Source of the DNA: an uncultured Eubacteriales bacterium
GTDB lineage: Bacteria; Bacillota; Clostridia; UBA1381; UMGS1253
Direction of reading: 5' to 3'
DNA: 64,000 nucleotides
Assembly: GCA_902492065.1 (NCBI GenBank)
Contig: CABUKE010000003.1
Coordinates: 124,001-188,000 of the forward strand
Part shown: one piece after another, positions 43,209 through 51,805 of the stretch
Numbering within the stretch: position 1 is the first letter of the stretch
How the letters are laid out: every line of letters begins with the position of its first letter
Made by a program: the position numbers and the translations under genes
Notes under the pieces: generated by a model
Database searches by the model: none
The model's input: only the letters and a program-made list of their open reading frames with translations
What the model was told of the DNA's origin: nothing

Positions 43209-44120
43209 ATGAAAATTGCAGTAATCGGCGCGGGCGCTATGGGCTGTTTTTACGGCACATGGCTGAGTGCATTGCATGACGTGTTTTATATCGACGCATA
43301 CCAGCCGCAGGTCGATGCGCTTAACCGCGACGGTATCACAGTTGTAGAAGGTGAAACAAAGCGGCGTTATCCGGCCCGTGCGTATATGAGCGGAAGTGCA
43401 GACGAGCGGGCAGACCTGGTCATCCTGTTTGTCAAAACGCTCTACACCGAGCGCGCCCTGACCCGGAACCAGAACATCATCGGGAAGGACACGGCTCTGC
43501 TGACGCTGCAAAATGGCGCCGGCAATGACCGGACGATCAAAACCCATATGGACGAAGCCAACCTCCTGATTGGCACGTCAAAGCACAACTGTGTCAATCT
43601 CGGCGGCGGCGCCGTCCGGCACAGCGGCAGCGGCGAAACGGTCATCGGCTCTCTTTCCGGCAACCGTGCATTGGCCGCGCGCATTCGGGTGGTACTGGAG
43701 GAGAGTGGCTTTGAAACGCAGGTCAGCGATAACATCCAGCGAATCATCTGGACCAAGCTGTTCGTCAACCTGTCCATCAATGCGCTGACCGCTCTGATGA
43801 ATGCACGGATTGGACTTGTGCTTGACAACGCCTATGCAAAGGGCATCGCCGTTCAACTGATACGGGAAGCAATAGCCGTTGCAGAGGCAGACGGAAACAT
43901 GTTCAGCGAGAAAGAAATCCTCGACATGGTATTTGCCATTGCGCGGGAGTGCGCCGATGGCCACGCCTCCATGTGCCAGGATATGCAGAACCACCGCCTG
44001 ACGGAAATTGACGCCATCAACGGCGCGGTTGCCCGCGCGGCGGAGGAATACGGCTTATCCGCGCCCTATAATGCAATGATAACAAAGCTTGTACATTGCC
44101 GGGAATTGTTGTACACCTGA
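43209..44120 (+). CDS. 2-dehydropantoate 2-reductase-like protein (ketopantoate reductase)
   Basis: A 303-residue PanE/ApbA-family NADPH reductase. The Rossmann start is KIAVIGAGAMGCFYGTWLS, and the mid-region has LTLQNGAGN. The C-terminal helical domain has the catalytic-type WTKLFVNLSINALTALMNA segment and ends with the conserved TEIDAINGAVARAAEEYG. Family members range from pantothenate synthesis to general 2-ketoacid reduction. No panB, panC or panD is near, so the specific role is open. The frame runs back to 42984 over the acetyltransferase, but GGGAG points to the ATG at 43209. Confidence 0.88.
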   Translation: MKIAVIGAGAMGCFYGTWLSALHDVFYIDAYQPQVDALNRDGITVVEGETKRRYPARAYMSGSADERADLVILFVKTLYTERALTRNQNIIGKDTALLTLQNGAGNDRTIKTHMDEANLLIGTSKHNCVNLGGGAVRHSGSGETVIGSLSGNRALAARIRVVLEESGFETQVSDNIQRIIWTKLFVNLSINALTALMNARIGLVLDNAYAKGIAVQLIREAIAVAEADGNMFSEKEILDMVFAIARECADGHASMCQDMQNHRLTEIDAINGAVARAAEEYGLSAPYNAMITKLVHCRELLYT

Positions 44121-44172
44121 CAGTTTTTTATGAAAAATCACCTGAAAAACAGAAACTTAGCACCAGTTTCTA

Positions 44173-44201
44173 TTGATTTTTTCCATATATTCTGCTAAAC
44201 T
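44173..44201 (+). promoter_or_regulatory. Promoter of the 769-residue unknown protein
   Basis: TTGATT (44173-44178), 17 nt, TAAACT (44196-44201). It ends immediately before an ATG at 44202, which therefore cannot be the start. Confidence 0.7.
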
Positions 44202-44243
44202 ATGTTCAGTATTGAAAATTATCATAATAAGGAAGTGGAAAAG

Positions 44244-46553
44244 TTGAGCACACGTTTCTCCTTGACAAAGGAAGGCTATATCGTCAACTATCTGACAACC
44301 GGCGCGGTGACGGAACCGTTTATCGCACCGCACACCAATAAAAACCAGCTCAAATTTGAGGCCGAAATGCGCGAAATTCTGCCGCAGAAAGTGATTGATG
44401 CGCCTGCGTCCGGCACGCTGGGTGAAAAGAGCCAACTCGGCGCGGAGTGGAAGTTTTACGCGCAGAACCGGAACCCGTACATAGATTTTTCCAAGTTTTA
44501 TTTTACCCTGACGCGGGTGAATCTGCTTGCGCAAACCCAGCTCGTCAGTGACACTGCAAAGCAGGTGCGGGCAAGAATCTGGTCGTATGCGGCCATTGAC
44601 CTCTGGCTCAACGGCGAACATTGCGCCGCAATTTCCAACCCGGTCTATAAGCCCATCAGCCACGCCGACGTGACGTTTTCCCTACATGAAGGTGTCAACG
44701 ACGTATTCGTATGCCTGCAAAACTTTGGCGTGCGTGACACGCGCAACATGTTTGCGCTCCAGCTCTTTGACACAGATGGAATCAGCGTAACACTCCCAGT
44801 TGAGGAGGCTGCGCTTTCAGCACTCAAAGCGGCGGAGGACTGGCTGTGCAGCGTAGTATGGCGCAGCGGCAGCCTGCGTGCGGACGGACAGCCGCCGGTA
44901 AGCGTGACCGTAACGGCGGACGGAGCTGAGTCCGTTTGGGAAGCAGGTAACTCCTGTCCCATGCCGGACGCAAAGCTCGTCACGCTCTCCTTTACCGTAT
45001 GCGGCCAGCCGTTTATGCGCAAATTCGACCTTGTGCAAAACGACCCGCCCGTTTTTGTCACCTATTCGTACGACAAGGAAAAATTCGACACACTCATGCG
45101 CCACGCCGCGGAAAGCAACACACAGGGCCATATGGCGGGCTATAAGGTATTGGCGCGTTATTATCTGAACAATGCGCTCGACGAATATGACTATCAGCTT
45201 CTCGATGAAGTGATCGAAAAGATCGAGCAGCGGATCGACTGTTCCGACTTCGGGCTTGCGTGCCTGCTGCGGATTTACAAGCAGATCCCAATCAAAGAAG
45301 AATACAAAAAGAAAATCAAAACGCTTGCGCTGGGCTTCCGCTACTGGATGGACGAGGACGGCGCAGACGCAATGTGCTTCTGGAGCGAGAACCACTCTCT
45401 CCTCTTTTATACGTGCCAGATGCTGGCAGGCAGCTTCTGGCCAGAGGACTGGTTTGCGCGCTCAAGCCGGTTCGGCGTCGACCAATATGGTATCGGTCTG
45501 CGCCGCGTAAAGGAATGGTTCGACGTAATCGAACAGGAAGGGTTTGAAGAATTTTTGGCGGGCGGCTATATGCTTGTCACGCTGTCGGTCCTGTTGATGG
45601 TACACGACTTCGGCGACCCGCAGCTCTCCGCGCGCGCAAAAAACGCGATCGACCGCATTGTGCTTGAGGCGGCACAGCAGAACTTCCAAGGCATCCATCT
45701 TGCGCCGATGGGCCGTATCTACCGCGACTCGCTCAAGCCGTACAAGTCAGGCTTGCAGGCGCTTTTGCACCGGATCGACGATTCCTGCGCCGCGCAGGAC
45801 TGCATCTGGCTGACTGTGCTGGGCTACACGCCTTACAAAATGCCGCCGCAGGCAAAAGATCTGCTCTGTGCGCCTGCGGATATATCCTTTACGAGCGGGC
45901 GGGCGCTGATTTCTACCAAAAAGACGGCCGACTATATGCTGACCTCCGTCGCGTCGCCGCGGCTGACGCCTATCACGCCCCTGCGCGATACGACGACGGA
46001 ATACTTCGCAACCAAGCTTGACAATGAATGGTTCCACGGGACGTCGCTGTTCGTCCCCGGCGAATATGGCTACCAGCAGCATTTGTGGTATGCAGCTATC
46101 AGCAACCGATGTCTCACGTTCGTCAACCACCCCGGCACGGAAAAGGACTTCTGTGAGATGCGTCCCGGCTATTGGTACGGCAACGGCGTGTTCCCTGCGC
46201 TCCGGCAGGATGGCAACGCCCTGTACTGCTACTATGCCATCCCGGACGCACACCCGACGAAGTTTGTCCACCTGTATTGGCCTTCGTTTACCATGGAGGA
46301 AGAAGTCAAAAAAGACGGTTTCTTCTTTGCGCGGTGTGGAAGCGGCTATCTTGGCGTATGGTGCAGCGAGCCGCTAACGCTCAACAACGCCGACGCGGTT
46401 ATGGACGCGGACTGGCGCGCTTATGGCGACACGAGCGCGTGGTACATCCAATGCGGGAGCGAGAGCGAGTTCGGCTCCTTCGCCGCATTTATGGAGCATT
46501 GCCGCTCCCTCGGCCTGAGCAAAGCACGTGTCAAAGAGCACTTAAATGTATAA
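44244..46553 (+). CDS. Large three-domain protein of unknown function, probable intracellular carbohydrate-active enzyme
   Basis: A protein of about 769 residues that I do not recognise. Residues about 60-180 look like a sugar-binding jelly-roll (WSYAAIDLWLNGEHC). Residues about 260-560 are helical and contain WSENHSLLFYTCQMLAG (about 385-401), reminiscent of alpha/alpha-toroid lyases and hydrolases. Residues about 580-769 are beta-rich (EWFHGTSLFVPGEYGYQQHL, RPGYWYGNG). This toroid-plus-sandwich order is that of polysaccharide lyases, but catalytic residues are not assigned. There is no signal peptide. The start is a TTG with AAGGAAG about 8 bases upstream; the ATG at 44202 abuts a promoter. 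It is monocistronic, with a terminator at 46576. Confidence 0.7.
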   Translation: MSTRFSLTKEGYIVNYLTTGAVTEPFIAPHTNKNQLKFEAEMREILPQKVIDAPASGTLGEKSQLGAEWKFYAQNRNPYIDFSKFYFTLTRVNLLAQTQLVSDTAKQVRARIWSYAAIDLWLNGEHCAAISNPVYKPISHADVTFSLHEGVNDVFVCLQNFGVRDTRNMFALQLFDTDGISVTLPVEEAALSALKAAEDWLCSVVWRSGSLRADGQPPVSVTVTADGAESVWEAGNSCPMPDAKLVTLSFTVCGQPFMRKFDLVQNDPPVFVTYSYDKEKFDTLMRHAAESNTQGHMAGYKVLARYYLNNALDEYDYQLLDEVIEKIEQRIDCSDFGLACLLRIYKQIPIKEEYKKKIKTLALGFRYWMDEDGADAMCFWSENHSLLFYTCQMLAGSFWPEDWFARSSRFGVDQYGIGLRRVKEWFDVIEQEGFEEFLAGGYMLVTLSVLLMVHDFGDPQLSARAKNAIDRIVLEAAQQNFQGIHLAPMGRIYRDSLKPYKSGLQALLHRIDDSCAAQDCIWLTVLGYTPYKMPPQAKDLLCAPADISFTSGRALISTKKTADYMLTSVASPRLTPITPLRDTTTEYFATKLDNEWFHGTSLFVPGEYGYQQHLWYAAISNRCLTFVNHPGTEKDFCEMRPGYWYGNGVFPALRQDGNALYCYYAIPDAHPTKFVHLYWPSFTMEEEVKKDGFFFARCGSGYLGVWCSEPLTLNNADAVMDADWRAYGDTSAWYIQCGSESEFGSFAAFMEHCRSLGLSKARVKEHLNV

Positions 46554-46575
46554 TTGGGAAATTTTATGGTATACT

Positions 46576-46619
46576 AAAGACGCAGGTGCGGCAACCCGGC
46601 CGCTTCCTGCGTCTTTTTT
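46576..46619 (+). terminator. Terminator before rpsB
   Basis: An 11-bp outer stem (46576-46586 with 46606-46616) and 5-bp inner stem (46588-46592 with 46599-46603) are followed by six Ts. Confidence 0.9.
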
Positions 46620-46649
46620 GATTTTTTTACAAAAATTGCGCAGAAAGAC

Positions 46650-46678
46650 TTGATTTTTCTTGCGCCGTATGGTATCCT
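46650..46678 (+). promoter_or_regulatory. rpsB promoter
   Basis: TTGATT (46650-46655), 17 nt, TATCCT (46673-46678). It gives an rpsB leader of about 130 nt. Confidence 0.65.
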
Positions 46679-46710
46679 ATTATGGCGTAAAAATACACAC
46701 GCTCTGTAAA

Positions 46711-46793
46711 CCTGCGGGCGGTGCCGCTTGGCGGTTCCCAAAGGTCGCGCACAGGGCGGAGGCATGTATTTGCCGCAGGGCGTATGTCCTGTG
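46711..46793 (+). promoter_or_regulatory. rpsB leader RNA, candidate autoregulatory structure
   Basis: Two interleaved helices are possible: CCTGCGG (46711-46717) with CCGCAGG (46773-46779), and CACAGG (46750-46755) with CCTGTG (46788-46793). The order A-B-A'-B' means a pseudoknot or two alternative folds. rpsB leaders in other bacteria bind S2; whether this one does is inference. Confidence 0.5.
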
Positions 46794-46816
46794 GAAAAAT
46801 TAAAACCGGAGGTGCT

Positions 46817-47575
46817 ATGAAAATGGCAGGCGTAATTTCTATGAAACAGCTTCTTGAGGCAGGCGTTCACTTTGGACACCAGACAAGACGCTGGAACCCG
46901 AAAATGGCGGAGTACATCTTTACGGAGCGCAATGGTATTTACATCATTGACTTGCAGAAAACTGTAAAGAAGGTTGAGGAAGCGTACAACTTCATCCGCG
47001 AAATTGCAGCGAACGGCGGCGACATCCTGTTCGTCGGCACGAAGAAGCAGGCGCAGGATTCCATTAAGGAAGAGGCGCAGCGCGTTGGCATGTACTATGT
47101 AAACGCAAGATGGCTCGGCGGTATGATGACAAACTTTAAGACAATCAAAAAGCGGATCGACCGTCTTGAGCAGCTTGGTAAAATGGAGGAGAACGGCACG
47201 TTTGACCTGCTTCCGAAAAAGGAAGTCAGCAAGCTGATGGCAGAGCGTGATAAGCTTGAGAAGTATCTCGGCGGCATCAAAGATATGAAAAAGCTCCCGG
47301 GTGCACTCTTTATCGTAGACCCGCGCAAGGAAAAGATCGCGATTGCCGAGGCGAAGAAGCTTGGTATCCCGGTTGTTGCAATCGTTGACACGAACTGCGA
47401 CCCGGACGAGGTAGACTATGTTATCCCGGGCAACGACGATGCAATCCGTGCGGTTAAGCTGATTGCTTCCACAATGGCAAATGCTGTTATGGAGGGCAAG
47501 CAGGGCGAGCAGCTCGCAGCAGAGGGCAACGACGCTCCAGCAGAGGAAGCTGCAACAGAAGCAGAAGCAAACTAA
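46817..47575 (+). CDS. rpsB: 30S ribosomal protein S2
   Basis: A 252-residue ribosomal protein. ISMKQLLEAGVHFGHQTRRW (about 6-25), NPKMAEYIFTERNGIYIIDL and GVDTNCDPDEVDYVIPGNDD-type sequence near 195-215 are unmistakable. The C-terminal tail is acidic (EEAATEAEAN), as in many Clostridia. GGAGGTG precedes two possible ATGs (46817 and 46823); the first is given. It is followed by tsf, the standard order, with a hairpin between. Confidence 0.97.
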   Translation: MKMAGVISMKQLLEAGVHFGHQTRRWNPKMAEYIFTERNGIYIIDLQKTVKKVEEAYNFIREIAANGGDILFVGTKKQAQDSIKEEAQRVGMYYVNARWLGGMMTNFKTIKKRIDRLEQLGKMEENGTFDLLPKKEVSKLMAERDKLEKYLGGIKDMKKLPGALFIVDPRKEKIAIAEAKKLGIPVVAIVDTNCDPDEVDYVIPGNDDAIRAVKLIASTMANAVMEGKQGEQLAAEGNDAPAEEAATEAEAN

Positions 47576-47598
47576 TTGCTGCAAAAATAAAAAGTACG

Positions 47599-47646
47599 GC
47601 GGTCTTTTCAGTCTTTTGCGCAAAGACGCAAAGGCCGCTTTGTTTT
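47599..47646 (+). terminator. Hairpin/attenuator between rpsB and tsf
   Basis: Outer stem 47599-47607 with 47630-47638 (one G-U) and inner stem 47611-47616 with 47622-47627, followed by TTTGTTTTTG. It is probably a partial terminator lowering tsf relative to rpsB. Confidence 0.7.
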
Positions 47647-47695
47647 TGAACGATACTATAACGAAGAAATCGTGATACCGAAAGGATGATTGCCA

Positions 47696-48595
47696 ATGTT
47701 TACAGCAAAGGATGTAAAAGATTTAAGAGAAAAGACCGGCTGCGGCATGATGGACTGCAAAAAGGCTCTGACCGAGGCGAACGGCGACGCAGAAAAGGCG
47801 ATGGAGCTTCTGCGCGAGAAGGGTCTTGCTACAGCAGCAAAGAAGTCGGGCAGAATCGCGGCTGAAGGTATTGTAGAAGCGTACATGGACGGCAATGTGG
47901 GTGTTCTGGTTGAAGTAAACGCAGAGACCGACTTCGTTGCCAAGAACGACGAATTCCGTACGTTTGTTGCCGATGTGGCAAAGCATATTGCGGACAACAA
48001 CCCGGCTGACGTTGAGACGCTGATGGAGCAGAGCTTCAAAGACGGCACCGTACGCGACGCTCTGACAGAAAAGATTGCAAAAATCGGCGAAAACATGAAC
48101 ATCCGCCGGTTTGAGCGGTACGAAGGCGTTGTAGAAACCTATATCCACGGCGGCGGACGCATCGGCGTTATCGTTGACTTTGATACAACGCCGGAGGCAG
48201 CGGCAACTGAGGATTTCAAGACGCTGGCGAAGGATATTGCAATGCAGATTGCGGCTATTTTCCCGCAGTATGTTGCACCGGAGAATGTTCCGTCTGAAGT
48301 CGTAGAGAAAGAAAAGGAAATCCTGACCGTTCAGGCAATGAACGAGGGCAAGCCGGCCAACATTGCAGAAAAGATGGTAGAAGGCCGTATCAAGAAGTTC
48401 TACAAAGAAGTTTGCCTGCTTGAGCAGCCGTTCATCAAGGACGGTGACAAGTCGGTTGCAGCTGTTATTAAAGAAGTTTCCGCAAAGGTTGGTGCGCCGA
48501 TCACAGTGACGAAGTTTGCACGCCTCGAAAAAGGCGAGGGTCTCGAAAAAAGAGAGGATAATTTTGCAGATGAAGTTGCAAATATGGTAAAATAG
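47696..48595 (+). CDS. tsf: Elongation factor Ts
   Basis: A 299-residue guanine nucleotide exchange factor for EF-Tu. The N-terminus FTAKDVKDLREKTGCGMMD and CKKALTEANGDAEKAMELLR are diagnostic, as is VEVNAETDFVAKNDEF (about 75-90). AAAGGATG lies 7 bases before the ATG at 47696; the in-frame TTG at 47690 is too close. It ends before a terminator, and pyrH follows with its own leader. Confidence 0.97.
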   Translation: MFTAKDVKDLREKTGCGMMDCKKALTEANGDAEKAMELLREKGLATAAKKSGRIAAEGIVEAYMDGNVGVLVEVNAETDFVAKNDEFRTFVADVAKHIADNNPADVETLMEQSFKDGTVRDALTEKIAKIGENMNIRRFERYEGVVETYIHGGGRIGVIVDFDTTPEAAATEDFKTLAKDIAMQIAAIFPQYVAPENVPSEVVEKEKEILTVQAMNEGKPANIAEKMVEGRIKKFYKEVCLLEQPFIKDGDKSVAAVIKEVSAKVGAPITVTKFARLEKGEGLEKREDNFADEVANMVK

Positions 48596-48647
48596 TAGTA
48601 AAATAGAAGGGAATAAATTTTTTGTTCCCGATTTACCTTTGTATTTT

Positions 48648-48680
48648 AAAAGGGGACACGCAGTTGTGTTCCCTTTTTTT
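48648..48680 (+). terminator. Terminator after tsf
   Basis: A 12-bp stem (48648-48659 with 48666-48677, one G-U) and 6-nt loop, then a run of Ts. Confidence 0.85.
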
Positions 48681-48747
48681 GTGAAAGCGGCCGGCGTGCT
48701 GTGCCGGACGCTGTTTTCCAAACAAAAAATCAGGAGGTCGATTTATC

Positions 48748-49455
48748 TTGCAGGCAAAATATAAACGGGTTCTACTCAAAGTCAGCGGCGAGGCGCTTGC
48801 CGGGGAAAATAAAACGGGATTAAACCCGGCCACCCTTTCGTCCATTTCTGCGGCTATCAAACAGTGTGTCGACATGGGCGTACAGGTTGCCATTGTTGTC
48901 GGCGGCGGCAACTTCTGGCGCGGGCGCACAGGAGAAAACATGGATCGGACGCGGGCCGACCACATGGGTATGCTTGCGACGGTTATCAACGCGCTGGCGC
49001 TTGGCGACGCGCTGGAGTCGAAGGGTGTCCCCACCCGTGTACAGACCGCCATTGAAATGCGGCAGATTGCGGAACCGTACATACGCGGACGCGCCATGCA
49101 CCACTTAGAGGAAGGACGCGTTGTTATCTTTGGTTGCGGAACGGGCAACCCGTTTTTCTCAACGGATACGGCGGCTGCACTGCGTGCGGCGGAAATTGAC
49201 GCGGATATCATTCTGCTTGCAAAGAAGGTCGACGCCGTATACGATTCCGACCCGAACATCAACCCAAATGCAGTACGCTTTGACGCGCTGTCCTACATTG
49301 ACGTGCTTAACCGCGGGCTTGGCGTGATGGATTCAACTGCTACGTCGCTGTGCATGGACAACGATATCCCGATTCTTGTGTTTGGCCTCGACGACCCACA
49401 GAATATCATCCGTGCGGCATGCGGGGAAAAAATTGGTACGATTGTTTCAAAATAG
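48748..49455 (+). CDS. pyrH: UMP kinase
   Basis: A 235-residue hexameric nucleotide kinase making UDP. VLLKVSGEALAGENKTG (about 7-23), VVGGGNFWRGRTGENMDR (about 50-67) and DHMGMLATVINALAL (about 71-85) are typical PyrH motifs. TTG start with CAGGAGG 11 bases upstream and no nearer ATG. It is the third gene of the conserved rpsB-tsf-pyrH-frr run. The 130 bases to frr show no clear terminator. Confidence 0.97.
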   Translation: MQAKYKRVLLKVSGEALAGENKTGLNPATLSSISAAIKQCVDMGVQVAIVVGGGNFWRGRTGENMDRTRADHMGMLATVINALALGDALESKGVPTRVQTAIEMRQIAEPYIRGRAMHHLEEGRVVIFGCGTGNPFFSTDTAAALRAAEIDADIILLAKKVDAVYDSDPNINPNAVRFDALSYIDVLNRGLGVMDSTATSLCMDNDIPILVFGLDDPQNIIRAACGEKIGTIVSK

Positions 49456-49585
49456 GCCGATTGGGGTACAATTTTTATGTCGTAAGGGAAAAAAATAATT
49501 CATAGGATGTAACATAAGAGGCAGCAGGAAATGATATAACTTCGGATTTTTATATTATTAATTCAATCTAAGGAGGAATCTCACT

Positions 49586-50140
49586 ATGGCAGCAAAATAC
49601 CCGGAAATTTCAGGAAAGATGGATAAGACGCTCAATGTATACAGCGAAGATTTACAGGCAGTTCGTGCAGGACGTGCCAACCCCTCCATTCTCGACAAAA
49701 TCATGGTCGATTATTACGGTGTGCCGACGCCGATTCCGCAGCTCGGCAATGTTTCCGTGCCGGAGGCGCGTACGCTGCTCATTCAGCCGTGGGACATGGG
49801 TGTTGTAAAAGAAGTGGAAAAGGCGATTTTAAAGTCTGAACTCGGCATTAACCCGAACAATGACGGCAAAACAATTCGCTTGACGTTCCCCCCGCTGACG
49901 GAAGAACGCCGTAAAGAGCTGGTAAAAGATATTCACAAGCGTGCGGAGGAAGCAAAGGTTGCAATCCGCTCGATTCGCCGCGACGCAATTGAATCATACA
50001 AGACGCAGAAGAAAAACAGCGAAATTACGGAAGATGATTTAAAGGAAATCGAAAAGGATATCCAGAACCTCACCGACCAGTACAGCAAGGAAATTGACAC
50101 AATTCTTGCAAAAAAAGAAAAAGAAATTATGGAAGTGTAA
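49586..50140 (+). CDS. frr: Ribosome recycling factor
   Basis: A 184-residue two-domain protein that splits post-termination ribosomes with EF-G. VRAGRANPSILDKIMVDYYG (about 31-50), IQPWDMGVVKEVEKAI and the C-terminal coiled-coil hairpin with RRDAIESYKTQKKNSEITED are diagnostic. AAGGAGG precedes the ATG. It lies between pyrH and uppS, as in most Firmicutes. Confidence 0.97.
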   Translation: MAAKYPEISGKMDKTLNVYSEDLQAVRAGRANPSILDKIMVDYYGVPTPIPQLGNVSVPEARTLLIQPWDMGVVKEVEKAILKSELGINPNNDGKTIRLTFPPLTEERRKELVKDIHKRAEEAKVAIRSIRRDAIESYKTQKKNSEITEDDLKEIEKDIQNLTDQYSKEIDTILAKKEKEIMEV

Positions 50141-50169
50141 GATAAATTGCATGTTGCGGAGGTACGGGT

Positions 50170-50907
50170 ATGGCATTGTTTCGGAAAACAAAAAAAGAAT
50201 ATGATAAGAGCCAGCTTCCGAAGCATGTAGCAATTATTATGGACGGGAACGGGCGCTGGGCGAAAAGGCGTTCCCTCCCCCGCATTATGGGCCACCGCGC
50301 CGGTGCGGACGCGCTGCGCAAGGTAAGCCGCTTTGCCGGACACATGGGGATCGAGTATATTACGGTCTACGCGTTTTCGACCGAAAATTGGAAGCGCAGC
50401 GACGAAGAGGTTAGCGGCCTGATGTCTCTGCTGCTTGACTATTTGAAAAATGCGGAAAAAGAACTTGGCGGCGACGAGGTACGCATCCGCGTCATCGGCG
50501 ACCCGTCCCGTTTTTCCGACGAAATACAGCAGCAGATCAAACGGGTCGAGTCTGTGACGAAAGGCAATAAAGCCGTCACCGTGACACTTGCGCTCAACTA
50601 CGGTGGGCGCGACGAGCTTGTACGTGCAGTGAAAGCGATTGCAAAAGACGTACAGGACGGTAAAACTACGCTAGACAGCATTGATGAGGAAACCGTGTCG
50701 CATCATCTGTATACATACGATATGCCCGACCCGGACCTTGTTATCCGTACGAGCGGCGAGCTGCGGCTGAGTAACTATCTTTTGTGGCAGACCTCGTACA
50801 GCGAGCTGTACTTCACGGATACGTTGTGGCCTGACTTTGATGAAAAGGAATTTACAAAAGCAATTGACGCCTATCTTTCGCGCAGCAGGCGCTTTGGCGG
50901 GCGGTAG
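50170..50907 (+). CDS. uppS: Isoprenyl transferase (undecaprenyl diphosphate synthase)
   Basis: A 245-residue cis-prenyltransferase making the C55 lipid carrier for cell-wall synthesis. IIMDGNGRWAKRR (about 22-34) with catalytic Asp, GHRAGADALR, TVYAFSTENWKRS, LALNYGGRDE and PDLVIRTSGELRLSNYLLWQ are the five conserved regions. CGGAGG precedes the ATG. Product length is not evident from sequence, but the neighbours (cdsA, dxr, rseP) and Firmicute context favour C55. Confidence 0.97.
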   Translation: MALFRKTKKEYDKSQLPKHVAIIMDGNGRWAKRRSLPRIMGHRAGADALRKVSRFAGHMGIEYITVYAFSTENWKRSDEEVSGLMSLLLDYLKNAEKELGGDEVRIRVIGDPSRFSDEIQQQIKRVESVTKGNKAVTVTLALNYGGRDELVRAVKAIAKDVQDGKTTLDSIDEETVSHHLYTYDMPDPDLVIRTSGELRLSNYLLWQTSYSELYFTDTLWPDFDEKEFTKAIDAYLSRSRRFGGR

Positions 50908-50952
50908 CCTGCTTATTACAAAGCTGGAAAGCCGGCAGAACGGAGAAGCAAT

Positions 50953-51780
50953 ATGAGTAAGGATACTGCGGTGCGGGTCGTTTCGGCAGTTATCGGCCTG
51001 ATTTTGTTTTTTATTGTGACATTTGCCAATCAGCTAATTCTTGACCTTGTACTCGGCGTGCTGATTCTTTTTATGCTGTTCGAATTTTTCCACGCATTCA
51101 AGTTTGGCTTTCTGCTCAGTTCCATTGGGATGATTGGCACAGCCGCCCTGCTATGCGTCCTTTCGCTTGGGCGGTATGACATATTTATATTTGCCCTCGC
51201 GGCATATATCGTGCTTTTGGGTGCAATTTCGATTTTCCAGCACGAAAAAATCAGCTTTACAGATATTACAGCAGTCCTATTTGCGACGGTGTATGTCGGG
51301 TTCTTCCCTTCTTTTATTGCGCGTATCCGCTCGCTGGACGAAAACGGCTTGTATTACCTATTTCTGATTTTTGCCTGTGCATGGCTGACCGATACGGGCG
51401 CGTACTTTTGCGGTCGTTTTTTCGGGAAACATAAGCTTGCGCCAAATATCAGCCCCAAAAAGACGGTGGAAGGTGCGGTCGGCGGCGTTGTCTGTGCCAT
51501 AATTGGCTGTATTGTCCTCGGCGCAGTGGCACATTACATAAACGGCGCAACGCCGCGCTACTTTGTACTGGCCCTTGTTGGGTTGGTGGGGTCGTGTCTG
51601 GCACAGCTTGGCGATTTATTTGCCTCGCTGATTAAGCGGACGTGCGGCGTCAAGGATTTTGGCAACATCATGCCCGGACACGGCGGCGCGCTTGACCGGT
51701 TTGACAGCGTAATCATGGTATCGCCGTTTATTTACTATGTCTGTCTCTTTTTGGTAGAGAGCGGTACGGCGCTGCTGTAA
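50953..51780 (+). CDS. cdsA: Phosphatidate cytidylyltransferase
   Basis: A 275-residue membrane enzyme making CDP-diacylglycerol for phospholipid synthesis. It has about eight helices. The C-terminal signature has SPKKTVEGAVGG, LAQLGDLFASLIKRTCGVKD and MPGHGGALDRFDS (catalytic metal-binding Asp). Start ATG with GGAGAAG upstream, 45 bases after uppS. Confidence 0.96.
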   Translation: MSKDTAVRVVSAVIGLILFFIVTFANQLILDLVLGVLILFMLFEFFHAFKFGFLLSSIGMIGTAALLCVLSLGRYDIFIFALAAYIVLLGAISIFQHEKISFTDITAVLFATVYVGFFPSFIARIRSLDENGLYYLFLIFACAWLTDTGAYFCGRFFGKHKLAPNISPKKTVEGAVGGVVCAIIGCIVLGAVAHYINGATPRYFVLALVGLVGSCLAQLGDLFASLIKRTCGVKDFGNIMPGHGGALDRFDSVIMVSPFIYYVCLFLVESGTALL

Positions 51781-51805
51781 CGATACGTGATAGAAAGGAA
51801 TCCAA

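Noticed and set aside
44202..44243. ATG start at 44202 for the 769-residue protein
   Set aside because: A promoter -10 ends at 44201, so this ATG would precede the transcript start. The TTG at 44244 has a proper ribosome binding site.
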